Source of the DNA: Leclercia adecarboxylata
GTDB taxonomy: Bacteria > Pseudomonadota > Gammaproteobacteria > Enterobacterales > Enterobacteriaceae
Reading direction: 5' to 3'
DNA: 64,000 nt
Assembly (NCBI RefSeq): GCF_006171285.1
Contig: NZ_CP040889.1
Coordinates: forward strand, 2,604,001 to 2,668,000
This document shows, in pieces, positions 20,948 through 28,802 of this stretch. Under the pieces are notes generated by a model. It did no database searches. It saw only the letters and a program-made list of their open reading frames with translations, and was not told the origin of the DNA. How positions within the stretch are numbered: position 1 is the stretch's first letter; every line of letters starts with the position of its first letter. A program made the translations under genes and the position numbers.

Positions 20948-21340
20948 ATGACTAATAATTACAACCCGTTACCGGCAATCGGTGACATCATCTGGTGTCG
21001 ATTTCCTCAACATGAGGATCTGGGGCATCCGGGGCCGAAAGCGCGTCCCGGACTGATTTTGAACGTCTTTCCGGATCTGCATGCCGTCCTGATTGTCTAT
21101 GGAACCTCCCGGACGGACCACGTCTATCAGGGCGAATTTGTCATCGACGATCAGCTTGATACGGCAGGGCTAAGCTGGCCGACAAAGTTTGATCTTAATC
21201 GCCTGCAAAAATTGCCTTTTAATACCGAGTGGTTTGCGGTGGCACCAGGCGTGGAGATTGCTTCACCGTTGCCCAAAATGGGCGTCATTCCACCGGTGTT
21301 TATTCCCGTAATGCGTGCCGCCTGGTCTAAAAGACGGTAG
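20948..21340 (+). CDS. PemK/MazF-like toxin protein
   Basis: A 130-aa protein with an SH3-like start typical of PemK/MazF RNases: IGDIIWCRFPQHE, then GPKARPGLILNVFPD and LIVYGTSRTD. RPGLI aligns with the RP(V/A)LV motif of MazF. MazF-type toxins cleave mRNA at short motifs. The central part is longer than in MazF, so it may be a divergent family. Its neighbour mcrBC is a defence system, and a TA pair beside it could stabilise the locus or act in infection. Confidence 0.65.
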   Translation: MTNNYNPLPAIGDIIWCRFPQHEDLGHPGPKARPGLILNVFPDLHAVLIVYGTSRTDHVYQGEFVIDDQLDTAGLSWPTKFDLNRLQKLPFNTEWFAVAPGVEIASPLPKMGVIPPVFIPVMRAAWSKRR

Positions 21341-21344
21341 CAGC

Positions 21345-21424
21345 CATTGCCCGGCGGCGCTTCGCTTGCACGGGCCTACGGTTTTGTCATTTCGTAGGCC
21401 GGGTAAGCGCAGCGACACCCGGCG
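21345..21424. repeat. REP pair downstream of the PemK-like gene
   Basis: Two opposed REP units: TTGCCCGGCGGCGCTTCGC...CGGGCCTACGG and GTAGGCCGGGTAAGCGCAGC...ACCCGGCG. Confidence 0.85.
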
Positions 21425-21504
21425 CTTCTGTTTATACGTCAATAAACATGCTAAAGAAGTGAGGTTAACCTCTATACGGAACTGACCTCATGCTCAACGC
21501 CCTT
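21423..21504. repeat. Copy 1 of an 82-bp duplicated segment leading into fosA
   Basis: From CGCTTCTG to the fifth fosA codon, this matches 22777-22859 almost base for base. In the second copy the same bases encode the C terminus of the gene at 22411-22839 ([13 protein letters not shown]). The fosA leader is thus a relic of that gene's 3' end. Confidence 0.8.
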
Positions 21505-21915
21505 AACCATCTGACCCTTGCCGTCAGCAACCTGCCTGCCAGCATCGCATTCTGGCGCGATCTTCTCGGCCTGCGGCTGCACGCCGAATGGCACACCGGG
21601 GCTTACCTTACCTGCGGCGATCTCTGGCTCTGCCTGTCTTATGACGAAACACGAACATTCATCCCGCCGCAAAACAGCGACTACACCCACTACGCCTTCT
21701 CAGTTGCACCGGAAAACTTCGAAGTTGTCGCGCAAAAGCTGATAGACGCTGGCGTAACGGTCTGGAAAGAGAACAAAAGCGAAGGGGCGTCGTTCTATTT
21801 TCTCGACCCGGACGGGCACAAGCTGGAATTGCACGTGGGGGATCTGGCCGCGCGGCTGGCGGCGTGTCGGGATAAGCCTTATGCGGGGATGGTTTTTACG
21901 TCGGATAAGGGTTAA
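21490..21915 (+). CDS. fosA: FosA fosfomycin glutathione transferase
   Basis: A 141-aa VOC-fold enzyme that adds glutathione to fosfomycin using Mn(II) and K+. The metal ligands are visible: His7 (LNHLTLAV), His67 (SDYTHYAF) and Glu113 (KLELHV). The K+ loop SEGAS at 97-101 and the Arg122 region LAARLAACR are also present, so it should be active. It resembles chromosomal FosA of Enterobacter and Leclercia rather than a plasmid gene, and no IS flanks it. A deleted second copy lies at 22845-22919. Confidence 0.95.
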   Translation: MLNALNHLTLAVSNLPASIAFWRDLLGLRLHAEWHTGAYLTCGDLWLCLSYDETRTFIPPQNSDYTHYAFSVAPENFEVVAQKLIDAGVTVWKENKSEGASFYFLDPDGHKLELHVGDLAARLAACRDKPYAGMVFTSDKG

Positions 21916-21923
21916 GAGGGAGA

Positions 21924-21954
21924 GTAGGCCGGGTAAGCGCAGCGACACCCGGCG
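21924..21954. repeat. REP element after fosA
   Basis: A single REP unit, GTAGGCCGGGTAAGCGCAGC...ACCCGGCG, just downstream of the fosA stop. Confidence 0.85.
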
Positions 21955-22162
21955 TGAAGACTGATGAGTAGTAGAAAGATATTTTCCCTTCCTCCATAAC
22001 CCCGAAATAATTAAGAAAACTATGGTAACTGTATATTCCGCCTTAAGCAGACGTTATAAACGATCAATTATCTTTATCGGGTTAAATTCCGAATGATTAA
22101 GTCTGATATAGACAATTCCAAAATAGAGTACGTACTATCAGACCTGATTCTATTCCCATCAG

Positions 22163-22414
22163 GTGAAACCAGTGAGTCATGAGTCTGCGTTACGGCGTTG
22201 GGATTATTATGGCGCTGTCGGTTCTTTTAAAAATCCAGGTTTTAAACCCATTATTTTTCCCGATCTGGACGACCCCTGCGTTAAGCATGAGCCATACATC
22301 GCTGAACTCCCAATGTTTATGAAATGGTTGTATCCCTGGGATGACTTTACCTCTGGCATCGTTAATGTTCTTACCGAAAATGGTACATCATTTGGGTATA
22401 CAGGGATAAGATGA
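22163..22414 (+). CDS. Unknown protein, probably a C-terminal remnant
   Basis: An 83-aa frame opened by GTG, with no convincing ribosome-binding site and an in-frame stop 18 bp upstream. The sequence is aromatic-rich (WDYYGAVGSFKNPGF, MFMKWLYPWDDFTSG) and not recognised. Its stop overlaps the next start as ATGA. The look is of the last part of a larger protein, possibly a secreted effector, that kept its coupling to the next gene. Confidence 0.4.
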   Translation: MKPVSHESALRRWDYYGAVGSFKNPGFKPIIFPDLDDPCVKHEPYIAELPMFMKWLYPWDDFTSGIVNVLTENGTSFGYTGIR

Positions 22415-22839
22415 TGCTCTCTAAATTTATCCGCTACCTCATAGCTCTATCCCTCACAGCCTTAATTCTCTGCTTTCTGTTCATCTACCTCATCGCATCT
22501 GACATTAACGAGATGATGGTCTACAAAGAAACCGACCGCTACCGCTATTACTCGCTCACCGACAAAGAAATTAAAAACGCACCGAGAATATCGCAAAACT
22601 ATTATTTCGAATCTCAACCCGGCGATGGATATGCGCCTTCAAATGCCATTATTTTCAAGGACGCCACTAACCCCGGACTGCTTCGGGATTATCTTGCTGG
22701 TTCAGGTTACGTCCGGGAGCAACGAAAGGCGCGTGAAATGGAAGTGTGGTGCCAGCCCAAAAACGCGTGCAGGTCCCGCTTCTATATATACGTCGATAAA
22801 CATGCTAAAGAAGTGAGGTTAACCTCTATACGGAACTGA
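22411..22839 (+). CDS. Single-pass membrane protein of unknown function, immunity-like
   Basis: A 142-aa protein with one N-terminal hydrophobic anchor (residues about 10-30, LIALSLTALILCFLFIYLIA) and a soluble domain with two Cys (VWCQPKNACRS) that would face the periplasm. It overlaps the preceding frame by 4 bp. Its last 13 codons lie in a segment duplicated upstream of fosA. The anchored, small, coupled form suits an immunity protein, but no family was recognised. Confidence 0.5.
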   Translation: MMLSKFIRYLIALSLTALILCFLFIYLIASDINEMMVYKETDRYRYYSLTDKEIKNAPRISQNYYFESQPGDGYAPSNAIIFKDATNPGLLRDYLAGSGYVREQRKAREMEVWCQPKNACRSRFYIYVDKHAKEVRLTSIRN

Positions 22840-22919
22840 ACCTCATGCTTAACGCCCTTCTGGCGGCGTGTCGGGATAAGCCTTATGCGGGGATGGTTTT
22901 TACCTCAGACGACACATAA
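22777..22919 (+). pseudogene. Second fosA copy reduced to 24 codons
   Basis: After the duplicated leader, ATG at 22845 opens MLNAL, then jumps directly to [17 protein letters not shown] and a TAA at 22917-22919. Compared with the full gene, codons 6-122 are missing (351 bp, in frame). All metal ligands except His7's neighbourhood are lost and His7 itself is gone, so there is no activity. It is a clean scar of an old fosA duplication. Confidence 0.85.
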
Positions 22920-22921
22920 TT

Positions 22922-22966
22922 TGCCCGGCGGCGCTTCGCTTGCACGGGCCTACGGTTTTGTAGGCC
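22922..22966. repeat. REP element downstream of the fosA scar
   Basis: GCCCGGCGGCGCTTCGCTTG...CGGGCCTACGG followed by a partial opposing GTAGGCC unit. Confidence 0.8.
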
Positions 22967-23139
22967 AGCGACCACTTTTCTCCCACTGTTTCACTATGTG
23001 AAACATTTCCCGCAACGCTTCTTTGATACCCCTCACGCATCCCGAACCCCCGCTCGTCAGCCTCTGCGAATTCCTTACACTCAGCTTCATAACAAACACG
23101 TCACATTCGTTGACACCTTTCCTGGCCTCAGGAGGTTAC

Positions 23140-24462
23140 ATGGCTAATACCGACTCTGAATTCGCGGGTGATTACGCATCTGCCGGGCAGCACGCGCCAG
23201 CCCAAACCAGAACCAAAATGATGCTCTCGGCGGGCATCGGCCATTTTATCGAGTGGTTTGATTTCGGTCTTTACGGCACGCTGGCGGCGATTATCGCCAC
23301 TAACTTTTTCGCCAGCGGCGATCCGGTTATCGGACTGCTGAAATCCTTCGCGGTCTTCGGCTCCGGCTTTCTGATGCGTCCCCTGGGCGGGCTCTTCTTT
23401 GGCTCGATGGGCGATCGCTTAGGGCGGCGCAAAGTGCTGGTGACCGTCATCGTCATCACCTCCTGCTCCACCTTCGTGATGGGCATTTTGCCCACCTGGC
23501 ATCAGGTGGGGATCCTTGCCCCGGTGCTGTTGGTCATCACCCGCCTGGTGCAGGGCTTTGCCGCTGGCGGTGAAAGTTCTGGCGTCATTACCTATCTGGC
23601 CGAAAGCGCCAAACCCAGCCGTCGCGCCACGCTGACCTGCTGGAGCGAAAACTTCAGTTTTATGGCCTTCGTCTGTGGCTCGGGGCTGGTGCTGTTTCTC
23701 ACCCATACGCTCGGCGAAAGCGCCATGAACGACTGGGGCTGGCGCATTCCGTTCCTGCTGGCGGCCCCGCTGGGATTAGGCGGGCTCTATATGCGCCGCA
23801 ATATGGAAGACTCCAGCGAATTTAAAAAGCTCAAACAGACCGGCAAGCTGGAGAAATCCCCCCTGCGCAAATCGCTCGCCACCTCTTCACGCGCCCTGTT
23901 GTTCTGCACCGGCTTCGTGGTGGTAAAAGCGGTCAGCAGCTGGGTATTGCAGTCCTTTATGCCGGGCTATCTCTCCACCCATTTGCACTACAGCAAAACC
24001 GACTCGTATCTCATTACCACCCTCGGCTTACTGAGCGTCGCGGTCTGTATGCCGATCACCGGCTACCTCTCCGATATCTGGGGGCGCCGCCCGCTGATGC
24101 TGATGGGGTGCGGCGGTTTCATTCTGCTGACCTACCCGGCGATGCTGGTGATGAGCCAGGGCTCGGTGGGCACCTCTATCGCGGCGATGAGCATGCTGGG
24201 CGTCTTTGTCGCCATGTTTAACGGCGGCTGCGGTGCGGCGATGGTTGAACTGTTCCCGACCGCCATTCGCTACGGCAGCATCGCCATCGCCTACAACCTC
24301 ACGGTGGCGATCTTCGGTGGCGTTACGCCACTGGCCTCTGCCAGCCTGATCTCGTTAACCGGCGATCCGCTCTCGCCTGCGTGGTACGTGATGATCACCG
24401 CGCTTATCTCATTCATTGCCGTGTGGCTGGCGAAAGAGACCGCCGGCAAAGTGCTGGATTAA
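23140..24462 (+). CDS. MHS-family MFS symporter, sugar-acid uptake
   Basis: A 440-aa metabolite:H+ symporter with 12 membrane segments. Signatures are IGHFIEWFDFGLYG, the MFS loop GDRLGRRKVL and VQGFAAGGESSG. MHS members include KgtP, ShiA and ProP. ATG at 23140 is chosen because GGAGG stands right before it; the longer frame starts in a region without a ribosome-binding site. It is first in an operon of sugar-acid enzymes, so the likely substrate is a hexonate or related acid. Confidence 0.85.
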   Translation: MANTDSEFAGDYASAGQHAPAQTRTKMMLSAGIGHFIEWFDFGLYGTLAAIIATNFFASGDPVIGLLKSFAVFGSGFLMRPLGGLFFGSMGDRLGRRKVLVTVIVITSCSTFVMGILPTWHQVGILAPVLLVITRLVQGFAAGGESSGVITYLAESAKPSRRATLTCWSENFSFMAFVCGSGLVLFLTHTLGESAMNDWGWRIPFLLAAPLGLGGLYMRRNMEDSSEFKKLKQTGKLEKSPLRKSLATSSRALLFCTGFVVVKAVSSWVLQSFMPGYLSTHLHYSKTDSYLITTLGLLSVAVCMPITGYLSDIWGRRPLMLMGCGGFILLTYPAMLVMSQGSVGTSIAAMSMLGVFVAMFNGGCGAAMVELFPTAIRYGSIAIAYNLTVAIFGGVTPLASASLISLTGDPLSPAWYVMITALISFIAVWLAKETAGKVLD

Positions 24463-24478
24463 CCGTCCCGGAGTTATT

Positions 24479-25630
24479 ATGAAAATTAGTCGCGTTGAAT
24501 GTTTTCCGCTGAAGATCACCCCAAAGCAGGCCTATCTGGGGGGCAGCGTCGAAGGGCATGAGAGTGATTACTACTATCGCCCGGAGTACCGCTGCGTCTA
24601 CTCGCGCAAAATGGAGACCTGCCTGGTCAAAATCACCACCGACGACGGCTGCGTCGGCTGGGGTGAAGCGCTGGCCCCGGTAGTGCCGCAGGTGATTGCG
24701 GAGCTGATAACCCAGCTCTTCGCACCGCTGCTGAAAGGGCAATCGCCTCTCTCAAGCGGCGTGCTGAACGCCCGCATGTACGACGCAATGCGCGATCGCG
24801 GCCATATCACCGGCTACCACATCGACGCCCTTGCGGCCGTGGATATCGCCCTGTGGGATCTCAAAGGCAAGCTGCTCGGCCAGCCGGTCTGGCAACTGCT
24901 GGGCGGCGCGTACCGTGACACCATTCCTTGCTACGTTTCAGGCCTGCCTGAGCCCGACCTGCCTGCGCGTTGCCAGCTGGCGAAACGCTGGCAGGAGAAA
25001 GGCTTTAACGCCGTCAAGCTGGCGCTTGGCTACGGCGTGCGGGAAGACATTGCCAACGTGCGGGCCATTCGTGAAACCCTGGGCGACGAGGCGAAAATCT
25101 TCCTCGATGCCCACTGGAATTACAGCGTGGCGGACGCCGCAGAGCTGGCCACGGCGCTGCGCGAATTCGGCGTCGGTTTCCTTGAAGCACCGCTGTTGCC
25201 GGAGGACGTGGCAGGGCACCGCGAGCTGCGCAGCAAAAGCCCGGTGGCGATCGCGCTGGGCGAAACCGAGCGCACCCGCTACCAGTTCAAACCCTTTATC
25301 GAACAGCGTGCGGCCGACATTTTGCAGCCGGACGTGGGCCGCACCGGCATCAGCGAGCTAATGCACATCGCCTCGCTGGCGGAGACCTGGAACCTGTTGG
25401 TCGCCCCGCATCTGAGCGTCGGGCTTGCGCCCTGTATCGCCGCCTCGCTGCACGTCGCGGCCGCCATCCCCAATCTCTACATGCTGGAGTATCAGCCCCC
25501 GGTCTTTGAGATTGCCAACCAGCTTCTCACCACGCCGCTCGTCTGCCAGCAGGGGGCGTATCAGCTGCCGCAGGGGCCGGGGCTGGGTATTGAAATCAAT
25601 GAAGACGCCGTCATGGAGGCAACATGTTAA
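24479..25630 (+). CDS. Enolase-superfamily sugar-acid dehydratase, DgoD-like
   Basis: A 383-aa mandelate-racemase-subgroup protein. Metal ligands read as Asp210 (FLDAHWNY), Glu236 (FLEAPLLPED) and Glu262 (LGETERT), with His212 two residues after Asp210 and His311 in VAPHLSVG. The D-x-H pattern is that of galactonate dehydratase, which removes water from C2-C3 to give a 2-keto-3-deoxy acid. DgoK and DgoA downstream fit a galactonate-type route, though another aldonate is possible. The start is ATG 24479, 14 bp after the symporter stop. Its end overlaps the next gene. Confidence 0.85.
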   Translation: MKISRVECFPLKITPKQAYLGGSVEGHESDYYYRPEYRCVYSRKMETCLVKITTDDGCVGWGEALAPVVPQVIAELITQLFAPLLKGQSPLSSGVLNARMYDAMRDRGHITGYHIDALAAVDIALWDLKGKLLGQPVWQLLGGAYRDTIPCYVSGLPEPDLPARCQLAKRWQEKGFNAVKLALGYGVREDIANVRAIRETLGDEAKIFLDAHWNYSVADAAELATALREFGVGFLEAPLLPEDVAGHRELRSKSPVAIALGETERTRYQFKPFIEQRAADILQPDVGRTGISELMHIASLAETWNLLVAPHLSVGLAPCIAASLHVAAAIPNLYMLEYQPPVFEIANQLLTTPLVCQQGAYQLPQGPGLGIEINEDAVMEATC

Positions 25631-26520
25631 AAGGCAACGTACCGATTCTGGCCACCGCGTTTGATGCTGAAGGCGAGGTGGATTTCGCCTCGATTGAGCG
25701 GCTGGTGAAATTCCTGCTGCAACAGGGCATAGATGGCCTGGCGCTGTTCGGCAATGCCTCCGAAGGCTATGCCCTGACCCAGGGTGAAAAAGAGGCGCTG
25801 TTCGCCTGCGTCAGGAGGCTGACCGGCGATCTGCCGCTGGTGGCCGCCGCCGGGGGCGCTGCCTCTGGGGTGGCGATTGAAGAGATCACCCGGGTACAGC
25901 GCTGGGGGGCTCAGGTCGCGATGGTGAATCCCCCGTCGGTGGTAAAGCCGGGCCCTGAGGAGATCGTCAGTTTTTACCGGGATATCTGCGAGGCCTGCGA
26001 CATTGAGATCATGATTCAGGATGCGCCACTGATGACCGGGGTCAACATCCCGGTGGCCACGCTGGTTAAGCTCTGCCAGTCGTTTCCGGCCATCAAGTAC
26101 ATCAAAGTGGAGCAACCGCCTACCACGTTGAAAATCTCCGCCCTGAAGCAGGCTCTGGGCGACAGCGTGGGCTTGTTCGGCGGCCTGAACGCCGGTTTTC
26201 TCTACGAAGAGCTGCGTCGCGGCGTGATCGGCACCATGCCCGCCTGCGAATTCCCGGACGTCATCAACATGATTTTGCAGGCCTGGCAGCACAACCCGCG
26301 GGAAGCACAGTCGCTCTTCTACCGCTATCTGCCGTTCCTGCGCTACGGCGTGCAGCCGGGGATCGGCGTGGCGATCCACAAAACCGTCCTGCACCGGGCG
26401 GGGATCTTCACAACCGACGTGGTGCGCGAACCGGCCAAACGGCTGGACGCGGTCACCCGCGACGAGTTGCAGGATCTCACTGACGCGCTGCCGCTGGCGG
26501 TGTTCGGAGCGCGGGTATGA
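25624..26520 (+). CDS. DapA/NAL-family aldolase or dehydratase
   Basis: A 298-aa class I aldolase-superfamily protein with the Schiff-base Lys161 in IKYIKVEQ and the GNASEGYAL segment (normally GTTGE). The usual catalytic Tyr of the YNxP motif is replaced: the sequence reads IMIQDAPLMTG (Gln132). Such variants occur in DapA-like enzymes of sugar-acid operons. It probably splits a 2-keto-3-deoxy acid, or processes a shorter acid in parallel with DgoK-DgoA. It overlaps both neighbours by a few bases, so it is translationally coupled. Confidence 0.75.
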   Translation: MLKGNVPILATAFDAEGEVDFASIERLVKFLLQQGIDGLALFGNASEGYALTQGEKEALFACVRRLTGDLPLVAAAGGAASGVAIEEITRVQRWGAQVAMVNPPSVVKPGPEEIVSFYRDICEACDIEIMIQDAPLMTGVNIPVATLVKLCQSFPAIKYIKVEQPPTTLKISALKQALGDSVGLFGGLNAGFLYEELRRGVIGTMPACEFPDVINMILQAWQHNPREAQSLFYRYLPFLRYGVQPGIGVAIHKTVLHRAGIFTTDVVREPAKRLDAVTRDELQDLTDALPLAVFGARV

Positions 26521-27410
26521 ATTACATCGCCGTTGACTGGGGAACCAGCAATTTTCGGGCAATCAGCGTGCGTGACGGCCAGGTGATCCGCACCGTGCAG
26601 GACACCTGCGGCGTGGCAACCTGCGAGCGCGGCGAATTACCGGCGATTTTGCGCCAGCAGCTGTTGCGGCTGGAAGAGGCCTGGGACCCGCATCTGCCCG
26701 TGCTGCTATGCGGCATGATTGGCAGCAATATTGGTATTGCCGATGCGGGCTATATGACCTTACCGCTCAGCTTCCGCGAGCTGCTGGGCAAGGGACGCGA
26801 ACTGCCCGGCATCCTCAAAAACCCGCTGACCCTGCGGCCAGGCATCTGCGATCCGCAGGCCAACGAGATCTGCCGGGGCGAAGAGATGCAGCTAGCCGGG
26901 GCCATCGCCCTGACGGACGCCAGCACCTTTGCCGCAGTGGGCACCCACAGCAAATGGATGACCATCGATCGCCCGCAGCAGCGCGTGACGGGTCTGCGTA
27001 CCCTGATGACCGGCGAGCTCTATCACCTGGTGCTCAATCACTCGGTGGTGGGCAAAGGCCTTCCTCCACAGGTTACTTCCGCCAGCGCCTTCAGCGAGGG
27101 GGTTGGCGTGGCGCAATCGACAGAGGCCGGACAGGGCGATCTGGTGAGCGAGCTGTTTCGCTGTCGGGGGCGGTACATTCTGGGGAAACTCGACCCGGCT
27201 TTCGCCGCAAGCTGGCTCTCCGGCCTGCTGATAGGCCACGAGGTTCTGCGCGGTCATCCGGTGAAAGAGAAGGTCTGTTTTATCGGCAGCCAGGCCCTGC
27301 TTCCTCTCTACCAGCAAGCCTGCGAGCAAATCGGGCTGCCCTGCGCCACGCTGGGGGCGGAAACCGCGCTGATTGCCGGGCTGAACGAGGTATTCCGCCA
27401 TGATCGCTAA
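26517..27410 (+). CDS. dgoK: 2-dehydro-3-deoxygalactonokinase DgoK
   Basis: A 297-aa sugar kinase of the DgoK family. It begins MNYIAVDWGTSNFRA (phosphate 1 region with the catalytic-site Asp) and contains GTHSKWMTI and VCFIGSQALLPLYQQ. It phosphorylates 2-keto-3-deoxygalactonate to the 6-phosphate for DgoA. Its ATG overlaps the aldolase stop by 4 bp, and its 3' end overlaps dgoA by 11 bp. Confidence 0.92.
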   Translation: MNYIAVDWGTSNFRAISVRDGQVIRTVQDTCGVATCERGELPAILRQQLLRLEEAWDPHLPVLLCGMIGSNIGIADAGYMTLPLSFRELLGKGRELPGILKNPLTLRPGICDPQANEICRGEEMQLAGAIALTDASTFAAVGTHSKWMTIDRPQQRVTGLRTLMTGELYHLVLNHSVVGKGLPPQVTSASAFSEGVGVAQSTEAGQGDLVSELFRCRGRYILGKLDPAFAASWLSGLLIGHEVLRGHPVKEKVCFIGSQALLPLYQQACEQIGLPCATLGAETALIAGLNEVFRHDR

Positions 27411-28041
27411 CGCCGACATTATTGCCATTTTACGTGGCATCACCCCTGCCGAGTGCGTGGAGCAGGTGGCCTGCCTGCGGCATCATGGCCTCACCACCGT
27501 TGAGATCACCACCAACTCGCCGGAGTGGATCGCCAGCCTGCGACGGCTGCGTGCCGCCTTTGGCGATGAGGTGACGGTGGGGGCGGGAACGGTCTTAACC
27601 CCGGAACATGTTGCCGCCAGCGCCGCCGCCGGGGCGCGGTTTATCCTCACTCCCAATCTTGATCCGGAGGTGATCCACGCGGCAAAACGTCACGATCTGG
27701 GGGTGTGCGCAGGGGTGATGACCCCCAGCGAGATTTTCAGCGCCTGCGAGGCGGGGGCCGACGTGCTGAAGATTTTTCCGGCCAGCGTCATGCCGCAAAA
27801 CTATCCGCAATTGATCAAGGGCCCGCTCTCCGCGCCGGTACGCTTTTCGGCGGTAGGCGGGGTGGACGTTAATAACGCCGCCGACTACCTGCGCTACTAC
27901 GACAGCGTCGGGATCGGCAGCGCGCTCTACAAGCCCGGGCAGACAGTGGCGATCACCGCAGCGCGTTGCGCGCTACTGCTGGAGCGCCGGGAGCGCGGAG
28001 CCGCTGATTTTACGCGCGGCAGAGATCAGGAAATGGCGTAG
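27400..28041 (+). CDS. dgoA: 2-dehydro-3-deoxy-6-phosphogalactonate aldolase DgoA
   Basis: A KDPG/KDPGal-type class I aldolase of 213 aa, giving pyruvate and glyceraldehyde 3-phosphate. The Schiff-base Lys124 is in ADVLKIFPAS, Glu36 in TVEITTNS, and VGAGTVLT is conserved. It is the last gene of the operon. Its 3' end overlaps the convergent IclR-family gene by 69 bp, an unusually long coding overlap. Confidence 0.93.
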   Translation: MIANADIIAILRGITPAECVEQVACLRHHGLTTVEITTNSPEWIASLRRLRAAFGDEVTVGAGTVLTPEHVAASAAAGARFILTPNLDPEVIHAAKRHDLGVCAGVMTPSEIFSACEAGADVLKIFPASVMPQNYPQLIKGPLSAPVRFSAVGGVDVNNAADYLRYYDSVGIGSALYKPGQTVAITAARCALLLERRERGAADFTRGRDQEMA

Positions 28042-28668
28042 TTTGTCGATGTCCAGCTTATCGCCCTGAATGTTCGACAGGGCGATGGCGGCCTGCATGC
28101 CCGGAATAATGCAGGCCATGCGGTAATCTGTTTCGTTAAAGGTTTTACCAAACACCTGATGACGCCGGGCTTCTTCGATATCGCGCCTGAGCAACTGGTA
28201 ATCGTGTACGCCGAGGCGAGCCACGATCTCCTCGTCACTCATCGCCGACAGCAATTTGATGCCAATCACCGAGTCATGCACCGGAAAAGATTCGTAGTTT
28301 CCGATGGCCCTGGCGATGCTTTTGCCGCCGCGAGTGTGGATGAGATAGACCACGTTTTTGCCGCTCAGCACCCCCACGACAATCGACACCGAGTGGCTGC
28401 CGGTCTCCTCCAGCATCTCCAGCACGGCGGTATAAAACGCCGAATTATGGATCGCGTTCGCCGAGAGCCGGTGGATACCCATTCCCAGGCTGTACTTGCG
28501 TCTGGCGTCCTGCTGCACCATCTCCAGCGCCAGCAGGGTTTGCATCAGGCGGGAGACTTTCGCCGGATCCAGCCCCATCTCACGGCCAATTTCGCGAATA
28601 CCAAAAGCGCGATTACCCGTCGCCAGCAGATTAAGGCAACGAAATGCGTCAAAGACAGTGCTGTTCAT
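27973..28668 (-). CDS. IclR-family regulator of the sugar-acid operon
   Basis: A 231-aa IclR protein: winged HTH at residues about 1-65 (RAFGIREIGREMGLDPAKVSRLMQ split across the motif) and an effector-binding domain with the GKNVVYLIHTRGG and ACIIPGMQAAIALSNIQG regions. It is slightly shorter at the N terminus than most IclR proteins. It converges on dgoA and is the likely local repressor or activator, responding to a pathway intermediate. Confidence 0.85.
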   Translation of the reverse strand: MNSTVFDAFRCLNLLATGNRAFGIREIGREMGLDPAKVSRLMQTLLALEMVQQDARRKYSLGMGIHRLSANAIHNSAFYTAVLEMLEETGSHSVSIVVGVLSGKNVVYLIHTRGGKSIARAIGNYESFPVHDSVIGIKLLSAMSDEEIVARLGVHDYQLLRRDIEEARRHQVFGKTFNETDYRMACIIPGMQAAIALSNIQGDKLDIDKLRHFLISAARKISGSALPALQQ

Positions 28669-28763
28669 CTCACCTTCCGGGAATGTATTCAGTGTCTTAA
28701 GTGTAAGGGGAGAAGGGGAGGAAAAGTATTGTCGGCAGCGACGAGTGTGAACGTGACAGGAAA

Positions 28764-28793
28764 AAAGGTAACCGGGGAGCCAGTGCCCCCCGA
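28764..28793 (-). terminator. Terminator of the hydrolase operon
   Basis: On the minus strand, CGGGGGGCACTGGCTCCCCG forms a hairpin followed by GTTACCTTTTTT. It lies just downstream of the alpha/beta-hydrolase stop. Confidence 0.7.
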
Positions 28794-28802
28794 TCCACAG
28801 CC

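Noticed and set aside
22183..22330. Alternative frame from the ATG overlapping TCATGAGT near 22178
   Set aside because: The short hydrophobic translation stops quickly. The frame at 22163 keeps the ATGA coupling to the next gene and looks more protein-like.
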